Assembly (NCBI GenBank): GCA_027346035.1 | Contig: DAIESZ010000093.1 | Coordinates: forward strand, 1 to 6,571 | Reading direction: 5' to 3' | Length of the DNA: 6,571 nt | Source: Propionibacteriaceae bacterium | GTDB taxonomy: Bacteria > Actinomycetota > Actinomycetes > Propionibacteriales > Propionibacteriaceae | Part shown: one piece after another, positions 4,525 to 6,571 of the stretch | Layout: the number at the start of each line of letters is the position of its first letter | How positions within the stretch are numbered: position 1 is the stretch's first letter | Program-made: the position numbers and the translations under genes | The notes under the pieces: generated by a model | Database searches by the model: none | Told to the model about the DNA's origin: nothing | Seen by the model: only the letters and a program-made list of their open reading frames with translations

Positions 4525-6571
4525 ATGTCGAATACCCCGAACGACGCCACCCCGCGTCGCGCATCTCGTCGCTCCGGCGGCCCATCGCGTCCGCCGCGCG
4601 GACCGAGGCGAACGTCGCGCAGTGCGAGGCGCCGTCGCAGGTGGGTGAAGCGCGGCTTCATGGCCCTGGCCATCACCCTCGTGGCGATGATGCTGGCCGG
4701 GTCGATCGGTGGGTTGATCTACTACAACCAGACCAAGCTGCCCGACCCCAACAAGGACTTCCAGACCAACACCACCGACATCTACTACCGCGACGGCACG
4801 TCCCTCATCGGCAGCCTGTCGGTGCAGAACCGACAGACGATCTCCTACAGCCAGATGCCGCAGACCATCAAGGACGCCGTCGTCGCCGCAGAGAACCGCA
4901 CGTTCTGGACCGACAGCGGCATCTCACCGAAGGGGATCATCCGGGCGGCGTGGACGATCCTGCGCGGCGGTGAACTGCAGGGAGGTTCGACCATCACCCA
5001 GCAGTACGTCAAGGTGATGTACCTCAACTCCGGGCGCACGATCAGTCGCAAGCTCGAGGAACTGGTGCTCTCGGTGAAGATCGCCCGCAAGGTGCCGAAG
5101 CAGCAGGTGCTGCGCGACTACCTCAACACGATCTACTTCGGCCGCGGCGCCTACGGCATCCAGGCGGGGGCGGAGGCGTACTTCAACGAGCCGGCGTCCA
5201 AGCTCACCCTGGAACAGTCGGCCGTCCTGGCAGCCGTGCTCAACGCGCCGTCGTACTACGACCCCGCCGTGTCGCAGAGCAACTTGCCCCGGCTGACCGC
5301 CCGTTACCAGTACGTGCTCGACGGCATGCTGCAGATGGGCACGATCACGAAGAAGCAGCACGACCAGGCGATCAAGGCATTGCCCAAGTTCCCCGCGATC
5401 CCCACGAGTTCCACCTTCGGAGGGGTCAAGGGCTTCCTGATGAACATGGCGATCGACGAGCTGCACTCGCTCGGCTACGACGACTCGCAGATCCAAGGTG
5501 GCGGCCTGCACGTCGTGACGACGTTCGACAAGACGCTCGAGGCGGCCGCCGTCAAGTCCGCACAGGACAACACCAATCTCTCGGCGAAGCTCTCGGGCCA
5601 GAACCCGAACAACCTCCACGCGGCGATCGCCTCCGTTCAGGTCGGAACGGGTCAGGTGCTGGCGATCTACGGCGGTCCCGACTTCGTCAAGAACTCCCGC
5701 AACTGGGCCACGACGCCGCGCCCGGCGGCGTCCACCTTCAAGGCGTGGGCGACCGTGGCCGCGCTGCGCAACGGGCTCAGCCTCGGCACGATCCTCAACG
5801 GCAACACCTGGACGCCACCGGGCGACACGACCCCCGTCCACAACGAGGCTCACCTCCAGTACGGACCGGTGACGATGAAGAAGGCCCTCACCGATTCGAT
5901 CAACACCGCCTACGTCGACGCCGTGACCCGGATCCCGAACGGGCCCGCGAAGGTGATCCAGGCGGCCGAGCAGGCGGGACTGCCGAAGGGCGCCGGATGG
6001 GACCTGAACGACCGGATCCCGCTCGGCATCGCCGAGGTCAGCCCGTTGAGCAACGCCACCGGCTACGCGACGCTCGCCAACGGGGGCGTGTACGTGCCGA
6101 CCCATGTGATCAACAAGGTCACCGACTCGACCGGTGCCGTGCTCTACCAGGCGAAGTACCAGGGCAAGCAGACCATCGAGAACAACGTCACCCGTGACGT
6201 CACCTACGGGCTCGAATCCGTGGTCAACCAGGGCACCGGCACCCGGGTCAAGTCCCTCGGCTACGACATCGCCGGAAAGACCGGCACCAACGGCGTCGGC
6301 AACGTCATCAACTCCGCCTGGTTCGTCGCCTACACCAAGCAGATCTCGACCGCGGTCATGTACGTGGTGGGCAACGCCGGTACCGGCGACCTCGACCCCT
6401 ACCGGGCTCCCGGGGACCCGGTGTTCTTCGGAGCGACGTATCCCGCGATGACCTGGGCCGACTACATGCAGGTCGCGATGCAGGGGCTTCCGCACCTCAC
6501 GTTCGATCCGCCGGCCATGCTGAACGGCTATTCGACCGCGTCACCCACGCCCACGGCCACCCCGACGCCGA
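4525..6571 (+). CDS. ponA1: Class A penicillin-binding protein, PonA1 type (3' end outside window)
   Basis: There are 682 codons with no stop, so the C-terminus is missing. It is a bifunctional peptidoglycan synthase, polymerising lipid II and cross-linking stem peptides outside the membrane. Residues 1-43 are a cytoplasmic Arg/Pro/Ser-rich tail ending in RRRRRWVKR. A membrane helix spans about 44-67. The glycosyltransferase (GT51) domain has catalytic Glu123 in VAAENRTFW, QGGSTITQQYVK (152-163), RKLEE (175-179) with the second Glu179, and YLNTIYFGRGAYGIQAGAEA after it. The transpeptidase domain has all three motifs: STFK (403-406, nucleophile Ser403), SIN (458-460) and KTGT (585-588). From about residue 673 a Pro/Thr-rich tail begins (SPTPTATPTP) and runs out of the window. 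Such a tail is known in mycobacterial PonA1; I see no PASTA domain before the cut. It follows the DUF5318 gene and probably shares its promoter. The residue before Ser403 is Ala, where Gly is more usual in class A enzymes. Confidence 0.93.
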   Translation, partial: MSNTPNDATPRRASRRSGGPSRPPRGPRRTSRSARRRRRWVKRGFMALAITLVAMMLAGSIGGLIYYNQTKLPDPNKDFQTNTTDIYYRDGTSLIGSLSVQNRQTISYSQMPQTIKDAVVAAENRTFWTDSGISPKGIIRAAWTILRGGELQGGSTITQQYVKVMYLNSGRTISRKLEELVLSVKIARKVPKQQVLRDYLNTIYFGRGAYGIQAGAEAYFNEPASKLTLEQSAVLAAVLNAPSYYDPAVSQSNLPRLTARYQYVLDGMLQMGTITKKQHDQAIKALPKFPAIPTSSTFGGVKGFLMNMAIDELHSLGYDDSQIQGGGLHVVTTFDKTLEAAAVKSAQDNTNLSAKLSGQNPNNLHAAIASVQVGTGQVLAIYGGPDFVKNSRNWATTPRPAASTFKAWATVAALRNGLSLGTILNGNTWTPPGDTTPVHNEAHLQYGPVTMKKALTDSINTAYVDAVTRIPNGPAKVIQAAEQAGLPKGAGWDLNDRIPLGIAEVSPLSNATGYATLANGGVYVPTHVINKVTDSTGAVLYQAKYQGKQTIENNVTRDVTYGLESVVNQGTGTRVKSLGYDIAGKTGTNGVGNVINSAWFVAYTKQISTAVMYVVGNAGTGDLDPYRAPGDPVFFGATYPAMTWADYMQVAMQGLPHLTFDPPAMLNGYSTASPTPTATPTP

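Noticed and set aside
4924..6495. Open frame of 523 codons on the minus strand opposite ponA1
   Set aside because: It is antisense to a gene with all its catalytic motifs, has the Arg/Val/Gly/Asp-heavy composition of a GC-rich shadow frame, and shows no recognisable domain.

Overview
The window is GC-rich, with dense coding and the codon bias of an actinobacterium. A DUF5318-type zinc-ribbon gene directly followed by a class A penicillin-binding protein gene of the PonA1 type (the arrangement of Rv0049-ponA1 in Mycobacterium) points to the order Mycobacteriales, for example a Gordonia-, Williamsia- or Dietzia-like genus. The genus is inference. I see no phage, transposon, CRISPR or plasmid hallmark, so this looks like ordinary chromosome.

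Layout, left to right. (1) 15-1565 (+): exported PQQ-like beta-propeller protein related to polyvinyl-alcohol dehydrogenases. (2) 1566-1697: convergent gap with three successive hairpins, the middle one a strong terminator candidate. (3) 1698-2429 (-): membrane-tethered helix-turn-helix protein with a four-cysteine extracytoplasmic domain. (4) 2430-2618: divergent gap with no clear promoter. (5) 2619-2975 (+): small DUF1801 protein. (6) 2993-3065 (-): tRNA-Ala(UGC), with a -10 box at 3080-3085. (7) 3133-3182: a long, nearly perfect hairpin between the tRNA promoter and the gene transcribed towards it. (8) 3186-4049 (-): class IV PLP enzyme, probably aminodeoxychorismate lyase (PabC, folate synthesis). 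(9) 4050-4083: a 34-base divergent promoter region with two mirror-image -10 hexamers, each six bases from its ATG, predicting two leaderless transcripts. (10) 4084-4500 (+): DUF5318 zinc-ribbon protein. (11) 4525-6571 (+): PonA1-type bifunctional peptidoglycan synthase, cut by the window end inside a Pro/Thr-rich tail.

The only evident multi-gene unit is DUF5318-ponA1 (24-base gap, same strand, one upstream promoter). The pabC-like gene shares its promoter region head-to-head. The other genes look like independent single-gene units separated by hairpins.

No clear new multi-gene system is present. The observations most worth checking are the mirrored leaderless promoters, the 50-base hairpin, and the membrane-bound HTH protein with its compact cysteine-bearing outer domain.
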